Part shown: positions 16,939 to 25,488 of the stretch, piece by piece
How the letters are laid out: every line of letters begins with the position of its first letter
How positions within the stretch are numbered: the first letter of the stretch is position 1
DNA from: Bacteroidaceae bacterium
GTDB lineage: Bacteria > Bacteroidota > Bacteroidia > Bacteroidales > Bacteroidaceae
Direction: 5' to 3'
DNA: 38,374 nt
Assembly (NCBI GenBank): GCA_024400995.1
Contig: JAKSLU010000013.1
Location: forward strand, 1-38,374
The notes under the pieces: model-generated
The model's input: only the letters and a program-made list of their open reading frames with translations
What the model was told of the DNA's origin: nothing
Databases searched by the model: none
Made by a program: the position numbers and the translations under genes

Positions 16939-18228
16939 TTACCTACTGAACTGGCGGATGATGCGGAGCGTGGTGGTGTCGGAGCTGAAGACGGAGTAGA
17001 GACCCTGCTCCTCGTGGTTGGGATCGCAGGTGTATGGATCGCCAGGCTGCCATGTAGGATGGGGCGGACGGGCCTCACCTCCCCAGCCCCAAAAGTTGCA
17101 GCCTGCGGCCTTGCCCTTCTCCATGACCTGATGGAAGATGTAGGCATAGTAGCGGTCGCGCTGTGTGGTGGCGCTATCGGGGGAGATGGCATAGCCATCG
17201 CGCGGATAGCCAAACTCCTCAATGACGATGGGACGCCCCGTTCCCTGTAGGGCGCGGCGCGCATCGTCTATATAGCGCAGGCTACGGGTGCAGGCTGAGT
17301 CATAGCCGCGGGTGGTGCCATCCGTGCCGTTGGCCTCGCGTGCAGCTGCAGTGGGACTACGGAACTGACCCATCCATCCCCAGGTGTGGGGCCAGATGTG
17401 GATGCAGGCATAGTCTATGTGGGGCAGGGTGTGCAGACGGCGGAAGAGGTCCATATCTACCTCGCAGCCATAGAGTCCCTCGCTACCGGTGGTGACGAGG
17501 TGGTTGGGGTCAAGCCGCTTGATGAGGGTGGACTGCTGGTCGGCCCAGCGGAGGAAGGCCTCCTTGACCTGCGGATGGCGGCTGAAGGCACGGGGCTCGT
17601 TGGCCAGTTCCCAGGCCATGAGGGCGGGGGAATCCTTGTAGGGCTGGCCCGTCACGGTGTTGGTGCGGGAGACGATAAAGGCGGTGTGGCGCGCAGCCAT
17701 ATCCATGGCCCGCTGGTCCTGCACGAACTGGCTGTGGTAGTCCAAGAAACCCTGCCAGTCTGAGGGTTCGACGGCTGGACCATGACCCGCCCAGTCGAGA
17801 TAAGCACCAAAGCCACCACTCCACTCCCAGGAGTTGGTGAGATAGAGCACGGCCGTCATGTCGCGACGCTCCAGCTCGGCCATGAGATAGTCCAGTCCGC
17901 GGAGCAGCGTGTCGTTGTACTCTCCAGGGCGGGGCTGCAGGATGGGACGAATGTGGGTGAGACGCTCATCGCTACCCTCGGCACCTACGAGAATGCGGAG
18001 ATTGCGCAGACCCAGGCGCTGCATGGCATCCAACTCACGATGGAGGCGCGCGCGGTCGCCGCCCTGCCCCTCTGAGGCCAGAATGGGGCCGTACCAAAAG
18101 TTGGTACCAACGTACTTGTACTCCTCCGCTCCACGATAAAAGCGACCATCACGCACCTCGACAAAGGCAAGAGCCGACTGCAGGGAGAACAAGGACAGGA
18201 GCAGGAGGAGAGACAGACTACGACGCAT
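16939..18228 (-). CDS. Secreted GH5 endo-beta-1,4-mannanase
   Basis: Expected to cleave internal beta-1,4-mannosidic bonds of mannan, galacto- or glucomannan. From the ATG at 18228 the protein is 429 aa with a signal peptide (MRRSLSLLLLLSLFSLQSALA). The TIM-barrel domain fills the rest: NFWYGP near the start, WELANEPRAF with E211 as acid/base, IHIWPHTWGW, and VIEEFGYPRDG with E338 as nucleophile. These fit the mannanase branch (subfamily 7). No carbohydrate-binding module or C-terminal sorting tail is present, so it may be periplasmic. The start overlaps the small unknown gene by 11 bases. Together with the GH27 and GH92 enzymes it points to use of plant and fungal mannans. Confidence 0.9.
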   Translation of the reverse strand: MRRSLSLLLLLSLFSLQSALAFVEVRDGRFYRGAEEYKYVGTNFWYGPILASEGQGGDRARLHRELDAMQRLGLRNLRILVGAEGSDERLTHIRPILQPRPGEYNDTLLRGLDYLMAELERRDMTAVLYLTNSWEWSGGFGAYLDWAGHGPAVEPSDWQGFLDYHSQFVQDQRAMDMAARHTAFIVSRTNTVTGQPYKDSPALMAWELANEPRAFSRHPQVKEAFLRWADQQSTLIKRLDPNHLVTTGSEGLYGCEVDMDLFRRLHTLPHIDYACIHIWPHTWGWMGQFRSPTAAAREANGTDGTTRGYDSACTRSLRYIDDARRALQGTGRPIVIEEFGYPRDGYAISPDSATTQRDRYYAYIFHQVMEKGKAAGCNFWGWGGEARPPHPTWQPGDPYTCDPNHEEQGLYSVFSSDTTTLRIIRQFSR

Positions 18229-18529
18229 GGGTGGTAGTTGTGGCCTTTTCCCAGTCGAGATAGGCGAGGATGAGGTTCTTGAGACCATAGCCCTTCATCT
18301 TGGGGTGGTAGATCACCTCGTAGCAGAGGTCGATGAGGGGTTTGGGTGTATCGGCCGTGGCGATGAGGGAGCGCACGTTGAACTTGAGCTTGTCGAGCGT
18401 CTGCTCCGTCACATAGCCCGTTGAGTCCACGAGGTCGCGGAACAGGGCGTAGTCGTTGATGGTGATGAGATGGCGCTCCTCTATCTCGAGATGGTGAGTG
18501 CCGCTTTCGTTGAGCTGAATGGATATCAT
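18218..18529 (-). CDS. Small conserved-looking protein of unknown function
   Basis: Not recognised. The 103-aa protein from ATG 18529 is acidic to neutral and mixed in secondary structure, with segments such as LIDLCYEVIYHPKMKGYGLK; no signal peptide or membrane helix. An upstream in-frame ATG at 18544 is formed by the heptamer array, so the shorter form is preferred. It follows the MlaF gene and overlaps the GH5 start by 11 bases, suggesting translational coupling. Confidence 0.65.
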   Translation of the reverse strand: MISIQLNESGTHHLEIEERHLITINDYALFRDLVDSTGYVTEQTLDKLKFNVRSLIATADTPKPLIDLCYEVIYHPKMKGYGLKNLILAYLDWEKATTTTHAS

Positions 18530-18541
18530 AGTGTCCTTAAT

Positions 18542-18587
18542 CATTAAACCTTAAACATTAAACCTTAACCCTTAACCCTTAACCCTA
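18542..18587 (-). repeat. Heptamer array 3 (mlaF / small unknown junction)
   Basis: Six 7-bp units and a partial: CATTAAA, CCTTAAA, CATTAAA, CCTTAAC, CCTTAAC, CCTTAAC, CCTA. It begins in the possible N-terminus of the small gene and ends at the mlaF stop codon. Confidence 0.85.
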
Positions 18588-19337
18588 CTGATTATCCCTA
18601 ATCTTCTTGAACAGGTCGGAGGCAAAGATAAAGGAGTTGAGGCGCTCGTTGTCGGAGTTCATGACCTCGTCCTTGGTGCCCTCCCAGGCTGCCTCGCCCT
18701 TGTGTATATATATAATGTGCTGGCCGATGCCCATGACGGAGTTCATGTCGTGGGTGTTCATAACGGTGGTGGTGCCAAACTCCTGGGTTATGCCATAGAT
18801 GAGTTCATCGATGACGAGAGAGGTCTTGGGATCAAGGCCTGAGTTGGGCTCGTCGCAAAAGAGGTAGGTGGGGTTGAGGGCTATGGCACGGGCTATGGCG
18901 GCGCGCTTCTGCATACCACCAGATATCTCGCCGGGGAACTTCTGGGCGGCCTCCTTGAGGTTGACACGCTCCAGGCAGTACATGGCACGGCGCACACGAT
19001 CTTTGTAGTTATCGGTGGAGAACATATCGAGGGGGAACATGACGTTCTCCAGTACGGAGAGAGAGTCGAAGAGGGCTGCACTCTGAAAGATCATGCCCAT
19101 CTCGCGGCGCAGCTGGGCGCGCTCCCGCTTGGACATACGCACAAAGTCACGTCCATCGTAGAGTATCTCACCGCTGGTGGGGGTGAAGAGGCCCACGATG
19201 TTCTTCATCAGGACGGTCTTACCCGAACCAGACTGACCTATGATAAGGTTGCACTTGCCAGGCTCAAGGGTGGTGCTGATGCCTCGGAGGACTTCCTTGT
19301 CCCCAAAGGATTTGTGGAGATTGCGTAGTTCTATCAT
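18585..19337 (-). CDS. ABC transporter ATPase, MlaF type
   Basis: The ATPase of an Mla-type phospholipid transport system acting at the inner membrane. The 250-aa protein has Walker A GQSGSGKT (34-41), Q-loop near MIFQSAALFDSLSV, signature ISGGMQKRAAIARA, Walker B YLFCDEPNSGLDP and H-loop NTHDMNS. The GMQKR form of the signature and the SAALFDSLSV segment are typical of MlaF. The start overlaps mlaE by four bases (ATGA-type). No MCE-domain (MlaD-like) gene follows, unlike many mlaEF operons; it may be elsewhere in the genome. Confidence 0.92.
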   Translation of the reverse strand: MIELRNLHKSFGDKEVLRGISTTLEPGKCNLIIGQSGSGKTVLMKNIVGLFTPTSGEILYDGRDFVRMSKRERAQLRREMGMIFQSAALFDSLSVLENVMFPLDMFSTDNYKDRVRRAMYCLERVNLKEAAQKFPGEISGGMQKRAAIARAIALNPTYLFCDEPNSGLDPKTSLVIDELIYGITQEFGTTTVMNTHDMNSVMGIGQHIIYIHKGEAAWEGTKDEVMNSDNERLNSFIFASDLFKKIRDNQ

Positions 19338-20086
19338 AGGTCGGAGAGTAACTGGGTCAGGAACACATCGCTGAAGAGTATGAGCATGGAGCAGGCCACA
19401 ACGGCATCGGTGGAGGCCTTGCCCACCTCCTGCGAGCCTCCCTCTACGCGATAGCCATAGTAACTGCTGACAGAGGAGATGATAAAGGCAAAGAAGAAGC
19501 TCTTGACCACACCCATCCAGAAAAACCAGGGCTCAAAGTCGTGCTGCAAGCCCTCCGTGAGGTCGGCTGGGGTGATGATACCCAGGAGGTAGGAGGTGGC
19601 GTAGGCTCCTAGTATGCCGCTGACTGTGGCAAAGGTCACGAGGATGGGCATCATGGTGATGAGGCCCACAATCTTGGGGAGAATGACGTAGGAGGCGGGG
19701 TTAACTCCCATTATTTCCAGCGCATCTATCTGTTGGGTGACACGCATAGTGCCTATTTCGGAGGCTATGTTGGAGCCTACCTTGCCTGATAGAATGAGAC
19801 ACATGATGCTGGAGCTGAACTCCAGGAGCATAATCTCACGGGTCACATAACCACTGGTCCATCCGGGCATCCAGGGGGACTGGATGTTGAGTTTGATCTG
19901 TATGCAGATGACGGCTCCGATAAAGAAGCTGATAAGCAACACGATGGCTATGGAGTCAGTGCCGAGTACCTGCATCTCGCGTATGTACTGCTTGAGGAAC
20001 ATGCGCATACGCTCGGGACGCGAAAATGTGCGTCCCATCAGTATGAGATACTGTCCGAGGGGTTGAAGGTAGTTGAAGGGGAACAA
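19334..20086 (-). CDS. MlaE-family ABC permease
   Basis: The membrane subunit of a phospholipid/ABC MCE transporter; 250 aa with about five to six hydrophobic helices. Family signs are MGRTFSRPERMRMFLKQ near 17-33, SFFIGAVICIQ, FSSSIMCLILSGKVGSNIASEIGTM and the late FFFAFIISSVSSYYGYRVEGG region. No ATG is available upstream of the conserved MGRTFSRPE; TTG at 20086 (or ATT at 20089) is the likely start, since relatives have about 15 residues before that motif. A heptamer array begins three bases upstream of this start, so the original start may have been lost to repeat growth. Confidence 0.9.
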   Translation of the reverse strand: MFPFNYLQPLGQYLILMGRTFSRPERMRMFLKQYIREMQVLGTDSIAIVLLISFFIGAVICIQIKLNIQSPWMPGWTSGYVTREIMLLEFSSSIMCLILSGKVGSNIASEIGTMRVTQQIDALEIMGVNPASYVILPKIVGLITMMPILVTFATVSGILGAYATSYLLGIITPADLTEGLQHDFEPWFFWMGVVKSFFFAFIISSVSSYYGYRVEGGSQEVGKASTDAVVACSMLILFSDVFLTQLLSDL

Positions 20087-20088
20087 AA

Positions 20089-20134
20089 TGAATGGGGAAT
20101 TATGAATTAGGAGAGATGAATTATGAATTAGGAG
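20089..20134 (-). repeat. Heptamer array 4 (small membrane protein / mlaE junction)
   Basis: Plus-strand units TGAATGG, GGAATTA, TGAATTA, GGAGAGA, TGAATTA, TGAATTA and a partial GGAG, in exact 7-bp register; this also makes a 17-bp perfect direct repeat (20097-20113 and 20118-20134). It encodes the last codons and stop of the upstream gene. Confidence 0.85.
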
Positions 20135-20564
20135 CCTCGTTGGCAGACTCAGCGGTAGAGGGCTCTGCCGTTTCGGAGGCTTCAGACTTAGCAGGTATGG
20201 GGTCTTCCTCTACCTGAGAGTCATTCTTGGGCTCCTTGATGGGGTAGGCAGCCAGGGAGAGGAGCAGGCAGAGCAGGAAGCAGTACATCATCGTAGAGCC
20301 CTTGGGTGTCATCATGAAGTAGAGCGCCTCCGTGCAGAGTATGCCCATATTGACGGTCACAAGACGCAAGATACGGTGCCTACGCTGGACCATCACGAAA
20401 TAGCCTGCCACGAGGACGAGCACTACGCCTACAAGATTGAAGATGTACGTGGCAACGGCGGGCACTGTACTGAGCTCGCCTGTGCCCGTAAACTGAAATA
20501 TGATAGCCATCACTATGGCCACTGCCCACAGTGTGAGTTGCAGGCGCTGAAGGAACTTAGTCAT
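20121..20564 (-). CDS. Small integral membrane protein of unknown function
   Basis: No family assigned. The 147-aa protein (ATG 20564) has four predicted membrane helices between about 8 and 110, and a C-terminal acidic, Ser/Glu/Pro-rich tail (from about 112) that looks disordered. The reading frame extends 12 codons upstream, but those (MSYELND...) come from the CATAACT array and are probably not translated. The protein sits between recR and mlaE in one direction, flanked on both sides by heptamer arrays. Link to lipid transport is only suggested by position. Confidence 0.7.
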   Translation of the reverse strand: MTKFLQRLQLTLWAVAIVMAIIFQFTGTGELSTVPAVATYIFNLVGVVLVLVAGYFVMVQRRHRILRLVTVNMGILCTEALYFMMTPKGSTMMYCFLLCLLLSLAAYPIKEPKNDSQVEEDPIPAKSEASETAEPSTAESANEAPNS

Positions 20565-20583
20565 ATCGTACGATCGTTTATCA

Positions 20584-20611
20584 TTCAATTCATAACTCAT
20601 AACTCATAACT
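20584..20611 (-). repeat. Heptamer array 5 (recR / small membrane protein junction)
   Basis: TTCAATT followed by three perfect CATAACT units (20591-20611, plus strand), in the 49-bp spacer downstream of the recR stop. Confidence 0.8.
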
Positions 20612-20613
20612 CC

Positions 20614-21219
20614 TCAAATCGGCACTCGATTGATGAGTGAGCGTCCCAGCGTCACCTCGTCGGTGTACTCCAGATCGTCGCCCACGCTCACGCCACGGGC
20701 CAGGGTGGAGAGTTTGATGCCGTAGTCGCGCAGACGGCGCGAAATGTAGAAGTTGGTTGTATCGCCCTCCATCGTTGGATTGAGCGCAAAGATGACCTCC
20801 TCCACTCCTCCGGCCCCGACACGCTCCACGAGGCTCTCTATCTCCAGATCGGAGGGACCAATGCCATCAATGGGCGAGATGACACCGCCCAGCACATGGT
20901 AGAGTCCTTGGTACTGTCCTGTTGCCTCCACCGCCATCACGTTCTGCACGTTCTCTACCACGCAGATGAGCGAGTGGTCACGGCGTGGCGAGGAGCAGAT
21001 GTCGCAGAGCTCCGTGTCGGAAATATTGTGGCAGCACTTGCAGTAGTGCACCTCGTTGCGCAGTGTGGCTAAGGCCTCCGTCAGCGCCATCACCTCGCTG
21101 CGTTCCTTGCGCAGGAGGTGTAGCACGAGGCGCAGAGCCGTCTTGCGGCCCACACCGGGGAGCTTGGACATCTCGCCCACGGCGCGCTCAAGGAGTCGGG
21201 AGGGGTATTGGGTGAGCAA
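20614..21219 (-). CDS. Recombination mediator RecR
   Basis: Works with RecF/RecO to load RecA on gapped DNA. The 201-aa protein has the helix-hairpin-helix [12 protein letters not shown] near 20-31, a zinc finger with C60, C63, C72 and C75, a Toprim domain from about 82 (LICVVENVQ), and the C-terminal Walker-like and conserved region ending ELEYTDE-like ([20 protein letters not shown]). Length is normal. No ATG exists between the upstream in-frame stop and the conserved [11 protein letters not shown], so TTG at 21219 is taken as start. A 14-bp/heptamer array lies 11 bases upstream. Confidence 0.94.
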   Translation of the reverse strand: MLTQYPSRLLERAVGEMSKLPGVGRKTALRLVLHLLRKERSEVMALTEALATLRNEVHYCKCCHNISDTELCDICSSPRRDHSLICVVENVQNVMAVEATGQYQGLYHVLGGVISPIDGIGPSDLEIESLVERVGAGGVEEVIFALNPTMEGDTTNFYISRRLRDYGIKLSTLARGVSVGDDLEYTDEVTLGRSLINRVPI

Positions 21220-21230
21220 GGGGATATTTC

Positions 21231-21275
21231 GGGTTAAGGGTTGAGGGTTAAGGGTTGAGGGTTAAGGGTTGAGGG
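21231..21275 (-). repeat. Heptamer array 6 (fur / recR junction)
   Basis: Three perfect copies of the 14-mer GGGTTAAGGGTTGA plus GGG, i.e. alternating heptamers GGGTTAA and GGGTTGA, telomere-like in look. It lies between the fur-type stop and the recR TTG. Confidence 0.9.
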
Positions 21276-21286
21276 CAACCCCTAAA

Positions 21287-21742
21287 TTACTGTCCGTGCG
21301 AACATTTGGCATAGCGCTGACAATTGGGACAAAGACCACGCAGCACATAGGCCGCCGTGTGCAGATGGAAGCCTTCGGGCAGCGGCACTACAGGTAGTTC
21401 CGCCTCTCGCAGACACCACACCTTGGCGCAGCGTTCGCACTCAAAGTGCGGATGCAGATCATGCAGTCCCTCGTGGTGATGGTCATGACAGCGACACCCC
21501 TCGGCACAGGGCGCATAGCGTGTCTGCCCCTGACTGTCCTCGATGCGATGCACCACATTCTGCTCCCACATCAGGGTGAGCGTGCGGAAGATAGTGCTCT
21601 TGTCCACCGTCCCTAGTTTGGCCTCCAGTTCGGAGAGAGAGTAGGCACGGTTGTCATCGCCCAGCGCCTGGAGCACAAGCAGCCTGACAGCCGTGGGACG
21701 GATGTCGTGAGCGAGTAATTTGGCTTCGAGGTCTATTTTCAC
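21287..21742 (-). CDS. Fur-family metalloregulator
   Basis: A 151-aa dimeric winged-helix repressor sensing a metal or peroxide. The N-terminal DNA-binding part (about 1-75) includes VDKSTIFRTLTLMWEQ. The dimerisation part has two structural-zinc CxxC pairs (C102/C105 in CERC, C138/C141 in CPNC), and an unusual Cys/His-rich stretch around 79-98 (C79, C83, C85, H86, H88-H90, H94, H97) where regulatory metal ligands lie. Whether it is Fur, Zur or PerR cannot be decided. The start is GTG (21742), five bases after a near-consensus -7 element. A 34-bp dyad lies directly upstream, suggesting autoregulation. Confidence 0.9.
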   Translation of the reverse strand: MKIDLEAKLLAHDIRPTAVRLLVLQALGDDNRAYSLSELEAKLGTVDKSTIFRTLTLMWEQNVVHRIEDSQGQTRYAPCAEGCRCHDHHHEGLHDLHPHFECERCAKVWCLREAELPVVPLPEGFHLHTAAYVLRGLCPNCQRYAKCSHGQ

Positions 21743-21748
21743 GCTGCG

Positions 21749-21782
21749 AATTTACGAATTATTCGCGAATTATTAGTAAATT
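21749..21782. promoter_or_regulatory. Dyad operator candidate between fur and GH92 genes
   Basis: An imperfect 34-bp palindrome with 15 of 17 pairs matching: arms AATTTAC / GTAAATT and a perfect central ATTCGCGAAT (21761-21770). It covers the -7 elements of both divergent promoters. AT-rich interrupted palindromes of this kind fit Fur-family operators; binding by the adjacent regulator is inferred. Confidence 0.6.
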
Positions 21783-21784
21783 TG
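21777..21784 (+). promoter_or_regulatory. -7 element for the GH92 gene
   Basis: TAAATTTG matches TAnnTTTG exactly, 23 bases before the ATG at 21808. No clear TTG -33 element is present. The opposite-strand near-match TAAATTCG (21747-21754) would serve the fur-type gene. Confidence 0.6.
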
Positions 21785-21807
21785 CCACGAAAAAACTTTA
21801 AAACTCT

Positions 21808-24102
21808 ATGAAACGCGCTTTTTTTCTCCTCCACCTGTGCTTTTTGACGCTCCTGCCTGCTATGGCAGAAAAACTCACCTCGCTTGTCAATCCCTTTATC
21901 GGCACCACTAACTTTGGTACCTGCAACCCAGGTGCTGTCGTGCCGCAGGGCATGATGTCCGCTGTCCCCTTCAACGTGATGGGTAGTGACCTCAACCACT
22001 ATGACAAAGACAAGCGCTGGTGGAGTACACCCTACGAAAATACGAACTCCTACTTCACGGGCTACAGCCATGTGAACCTCTCCGGCGTGGGCTGTCCCGA
22101 CTTGGCCTCACTCCTACTCATGCCCACCACGGGCAAGCTCGACGCTAACTATATGAACTACGGCAGTACCTACACCCACGAGGAGGCACACCCTGGCTAC
22201 TACAGCAACCACCTGACCAAGTACGGTATCCGCACGGAGGTGACCGCCACGGCACACACCTCGCGTGCCCGCTTTACCTTCCCCGCAGGTCAGGGCAACA
22301 TCATGCTGAACCTCGGCGAGGGTCTCTCCACCGAGAACGGAGCCTACGTCCGCTATGTGAGTGAGACTGAGGTAGAGGGAACCAAGATGCTCGGAGGCTT
22401 TTGCTACGAATCTACCCGCACGTACTACCCCATCTACTTTGTCGTGCAGATCAACAAGGCGCCCGCTCGTCGAGGCATGTGGAAGCTCATGCGTCCCAAC
22501 AACGAGATCACCAAGGAGTGGAACCACGAGGGCGGTAGCTACAAGTACTATGAGGGCTACCGCCGCGACATGGGCGGCGACCACATCGGTGCCTACTGGA
22601 CCTACGACAACACTCAGGAGGAGGTCGTAGAGGTCAGCATCGGCGTGTCGTTCGTCAGCATTGACAACGCCCGCCAGAACCTGCGCGAACAGATGGCCGA
22701 GGTGGAGGGCGGCGGCGAGCGCACACTCTCCTTTGACGAACTGCGCCAGCTGGCCGACGAGCAGTGGGAAAAGACCCTCAGCGTCATCGAGGTCGAGGGC
22801 GGCACGCAGGATGAGCGCACCGTGTTCTACACCGCCCTGTATCACCTCAACATCCATCCCAACATACTCGACGATGCCAACGGCGACTACCCCACCATGG
22901 AGGGCGAGGATGTGCGCAACGTCCGCGACGAGGGTAATGCTCTCAACGGTGCCGAGCATCGCTACACCGTCTTTAGTCTCTGGGACACATATCGTTGCAC
23001 CCATCAGCTCTTCACGCTGCTCTACCCCCAGCGCCAGCTGGACATGGTCAAGAGTATGCTACAGATCTACCGCGAGTGGGGCTGGCTCCCCAAGTGGGAA
23101 CTCTACGGCCGCGAGACCTTCACGATGGAGGGCGATCCCGCTATCCCCGTCATCGTCGATACGTGGATGAAGGGACTGCGCGACTTTGACATCCACGAGG
23201 CCTACCGCGCCATGCTCAAGGGTGCTACCACTCCTCAGAAGGACAATCCTCTCCGCCCCGACGGCGATGACTACATGCGTCTGGGCTACTGCCCCATGCA
23301 GTCGCAGTACGACAACAGCGTGAGCCACGCCCTGGAGTACTACGTGGCTGACTACGCCCTCTCTACTCTGGCCGAGGAACTGGGCCACAAGGAGGATGCC
23401 AAACTCCTGCGCCAGCGCGCCATGGGCTACAAGCACTACTACTCTCCCGAGTATGGTACGCTACGTCCCATCCTTCCCTCTGGTGAGTTCTACTCCCCCT
23501 TTGACCCCAAGCAGGGTGAGAACTGGGAGCCCTCTCCCGGATTCCATGAGGGCAATGCATGGAACTACACCTTTGCCGTGCCCCACGACATCCCTGGACT
23601 GGCCAAACTGATGGGCGGCAAGCGCGCCTTTGTGGATCGTCTGCAGAGCGTCTTTGACAAGGGGAACTACGACCCCGCCAACGAGCCCGACATAGCCTAT
23701 CCCTACTTCTTCTCCCAGTGGCCCGATGAGGCTTGGCGCACACACAAGCTGACACGCCAGCTGCTGCGCGACCATTTCCGCAATGCTCCTGACGGCATTC
23801 CTGGCAACGAGGACACTGGCACTATGTCAGCTTGGGCCATCTTCAGCATGATGGGCATCTACCCCGACTGCCCAGGTGTGCCGAGCTACACTGTGACTGC
23901 ACCAGTGTTCAGCAAGGTGACAATCCATCAGGAACCCTCCGTGGCCAATCCCGAGCCTACACCCATCGTACTCGTGGCCCCCTTTGCTGAGGAGCGTACG
24001 GAGGTGCGCAGTGTCCGTATGGGCAACAAGGCGCTGCCCGGCTTCCGCCTCACTCATGATCAGCTCATGCGGGTGCGTCACATATATTTTGATATGAAGT
24101 AG
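21808..24102 (+). CDS. Secreted GH92 alpha-mannosidase
   Basis: A calcium-dependent, inverting exo-alpha-mannosidase family, acting on alpha-1,2 (or 1,3/1,4/1,6) mannose in yeast mannan or N-glycans. The 764-aa protein has a signal peptide (MKRAFFLLHLCFLTLLPAMA), an N-terminal beta-sandwich opening with NPFIGTTNFGTCNPGAVVP, and the (alpha/alpha)6 catalytic part with DTYRCTHQLFTLLYP and GNEDTGTMSAWAIFSMMG (E668-D669 region), then SYTVTAPVFSKVTIH. Full family length, no truncation. Linkage specificity cannot be read from sequence. Divergent from the fur-type gene and 18 bases upstream of the MATE gene. Confidence 0.95.
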   Translation: MKRAFFLLHLCFLTLLPAMAEKLTSLVNPFIGTTNFGTCNPGAVVPQGMMSAVPFNVMGSDLNHYDKDKRWWSTPYENTNSYFTGYSHVNLSGVGCPDLASLLLMPTTGKLDANYMNYGSTYTHEEAHPGYYSNHLTKYGIRTEVTATAHTSRARFTFPAGQGNIMLNLGEGLSTENGAYVRYVSETEVEGTKMLGGFCYESTRTYYPIYFVVQINKAPARRGMWKLMRPNNEITKEWNHEGGSYKYYEGYRRDMGGDHIGAYWTYDNTQEEVVEVSIGVSFVSIDNARQNLREQMAEVEGGGERTLSFDELRQLADEQWEKTLSVIEVEGGTQDERTVFYTALYHLNIHPNILDDANGDYPTMEGEDVRNVRDEGNALNGAEHRYTVFSLWDTYRCTHQLFTLLYPQRQLDMVKSMLQIYREWGWLPKWELYGRETFTMEGDPAIPVIVDTWMKGLRDFDIHEAYRAMLKGATTPQKDNPLRPDGDDYMRLGYCPMQSQYDNSVSHALEYYVADYALSTLAEELGHKEDAKLLRQRAMGYKHYYSPEYGTLRPILPSGEFYSPFDPKQGENWEPSPGFHEGNAWNYTFAVPHDIPGLAKLMGGKRAFVDRLQSVFDKGNYDPANEPDIAYPYFFSQWPDEAWRTHKLTRQLLRDHFRNAPDGIPGNEDTGTMSAWAIFSMMGIYPDCPGVPSYTVTAPVFSKVTIHQEPSVANPEPTPIVLVAPFAEERTEVRSVRMGNKALPGFRLTHDQLMRVRHIYFDMK

Positions 24103-24120
24103 CACCCCACCCCTCTCCAC

Positions 24121-25488
24121 ATGACCACACGCCTCCGAGAGTATCGCGCCCTCGTCCGACTTGGCATACCTGTACTTATAGGACAAGTCGGACTTACGCT
24201 GCAGAATCTGGCCGACAACGTTATGGTCGGCCAGCACTCCACCCGTGAGCTGGCCGCAGCAGGTTTTATCAACAACATGTTCATACTGGCTCTACTGCTT
24301 ACCATAGGCTACAGCATGGGAGCCATCTCCCAGATTGGTTCCCTCCATGCGCAGCTCCAACCACTCAGGGGCGAGGAGCGCGAGAGTATGCTCCAGCGTA
24401 TGGTGGCCATGCTACGTAGCAGCATTCGCGCCAATGTACTACAGGGGCTGTTCATGTGCCTGTGCCTCGTGGTACTCTACTTTTCCCTCCCCTACATGGG
24501 GCAGCCTGACGAGCTCCTTCCGCTCATGCGCCCCTACCTCATCATCCAGATTCTCTCGCTACCACTGATGGCCACCACCAATGCCTTCAAGCAGTTCACA
24601 GACAGCGTGAACGACACAGCCGTGTCCATGACCGTGATGCTCATTGGCAACGTGTGGAACGTCGTCTGGAACTACCTCCTCATCTTTGGCCACTGCGGTC
24701 TGCCCGAAATGGGCATTACGGGAGCCGCCATTGCTACTGCCTCTTCGCGCCTCGTCATTCTCCTGCTCAGCGTAGGTATATTCTTCCTCCGCCCTAGGTA
24801 TCGGGAGTATGTACGCCACTGGCACTCAGCCCGTGCTACTCGCCTCGATATGCTCACTCTCAACCGCCTCGGCTGGCCCATCGCCATACAGATGGGATTG
24901 GAGGCCGCATCCTTCACGGTGGTAGCAATCCTCATGGGCTGGATGGGCACAGCCGTTCTGGCCGCTCACCAGGTCATGCTGAGCATAACGAACCTCATTT
25001 TTATGTTCTATCTGGGAGTAGCCACAGCAGTAGCTATCCGTGTGAGCCACTACAATGGACGTGGCGACATGGAGCGTGTTCGTCTGTCGGCCTTCTGCGG
25101 ATGGCAGATGATATTTGGGATGGGCATCGTTCTGAGTATCACGGCCTACATGCTGCGCTGGCATCTGGCCACACTCTTCACTCCCGATCCCGATGTGTCG
25201 GCCGTGGTAGCCACGCTCATCTGGCCGCTTATTCTCTATCAAGTTGGCGATGGAATACAGGTCACCTTTGTCAACGCCCTACGCGGACTGGGTGACGTGC
25301 GTTGTCTGATGTGCTACTCCTTCATCGCCTACATCCTCGTATCCCTGCCACTAAGTTATCTGATGGGCATCACCCTCGGATGGGGTCCCTTTGGTGTATG
25401 GATGGCGTTCCCCTTCGGACTGAGTGTAGCTGCAGTACTTTACCTGCGCCGTTTCCTGTGGACAACAAAAAGAAGAGCCACCACCTAA
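24121..25488 (+). CDS. MATE-family multidrug/cation exporter
   Basis: A 455-aa inner-membrane antiporter with about 12 predicted helices in two repeats of the MatE domain. Family signs: IPVLIGQVGLTLQNLADNVMVGQ near 17-39, LPLMATTNAFKQFTDS and, in the second half, AAHQVMLSITNLIFMFYLGVATA. Substrates are likely cationic drugs or metabolites exchanged for H+ or Na+. It follows the GH92 gene by 18 bases and probably shares its transcript. Its stop codon lies in the loop of the terminator of the convergent gene. Confidence 0.93.
   Translation: MTTRLREYRALVRLGIPVLIGQVGLTLQNLADNVMVGQHSTRELAAAGFINNMFILALLLTIGYSMGAISQIGSLHAQLQPLRGEERESMLQRMVAMLRSSIRANVLQGLFMCLCLVVLYFSLPYMGQPDELLPLMRPYLIIQILSLPLMATTNAFKQFTDSVNDTAVSMTVMLIGNVWNVVWNYLLIFGHCGLPEMGITGAAIATASSRLVILLLSVGIFFLRPRYREYVRHWHSARATRLDMLTLNRLGWPIAIQMGLEAASFTVVAILMGWMGTAVLAAHQVMLSITNLIFMFYLGVATAVAIRVSHYNGRGDMERVRLSAFCGWQMIFGMGIVLSITAYMLRWHLATLFTPDPDVSAVVATLIWPLILYQVGDGIQVTFVNALRGLGDVRCLMCYSFIAYILVSLPLSYLMGITLGWGPFGVWMAFPFGLSVAAVLYLRRFLWTTKRRATT

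Noticed and set aside
21231..21275. Telomere-like or G-quadruplex element
   Set aside because: GGG runs are spaced by TTAA/TTGA and a quadruplex could form, but the other arrays with the same 7-bp period have no G-runs, so the period and not quadruplex formation is the shared feature.
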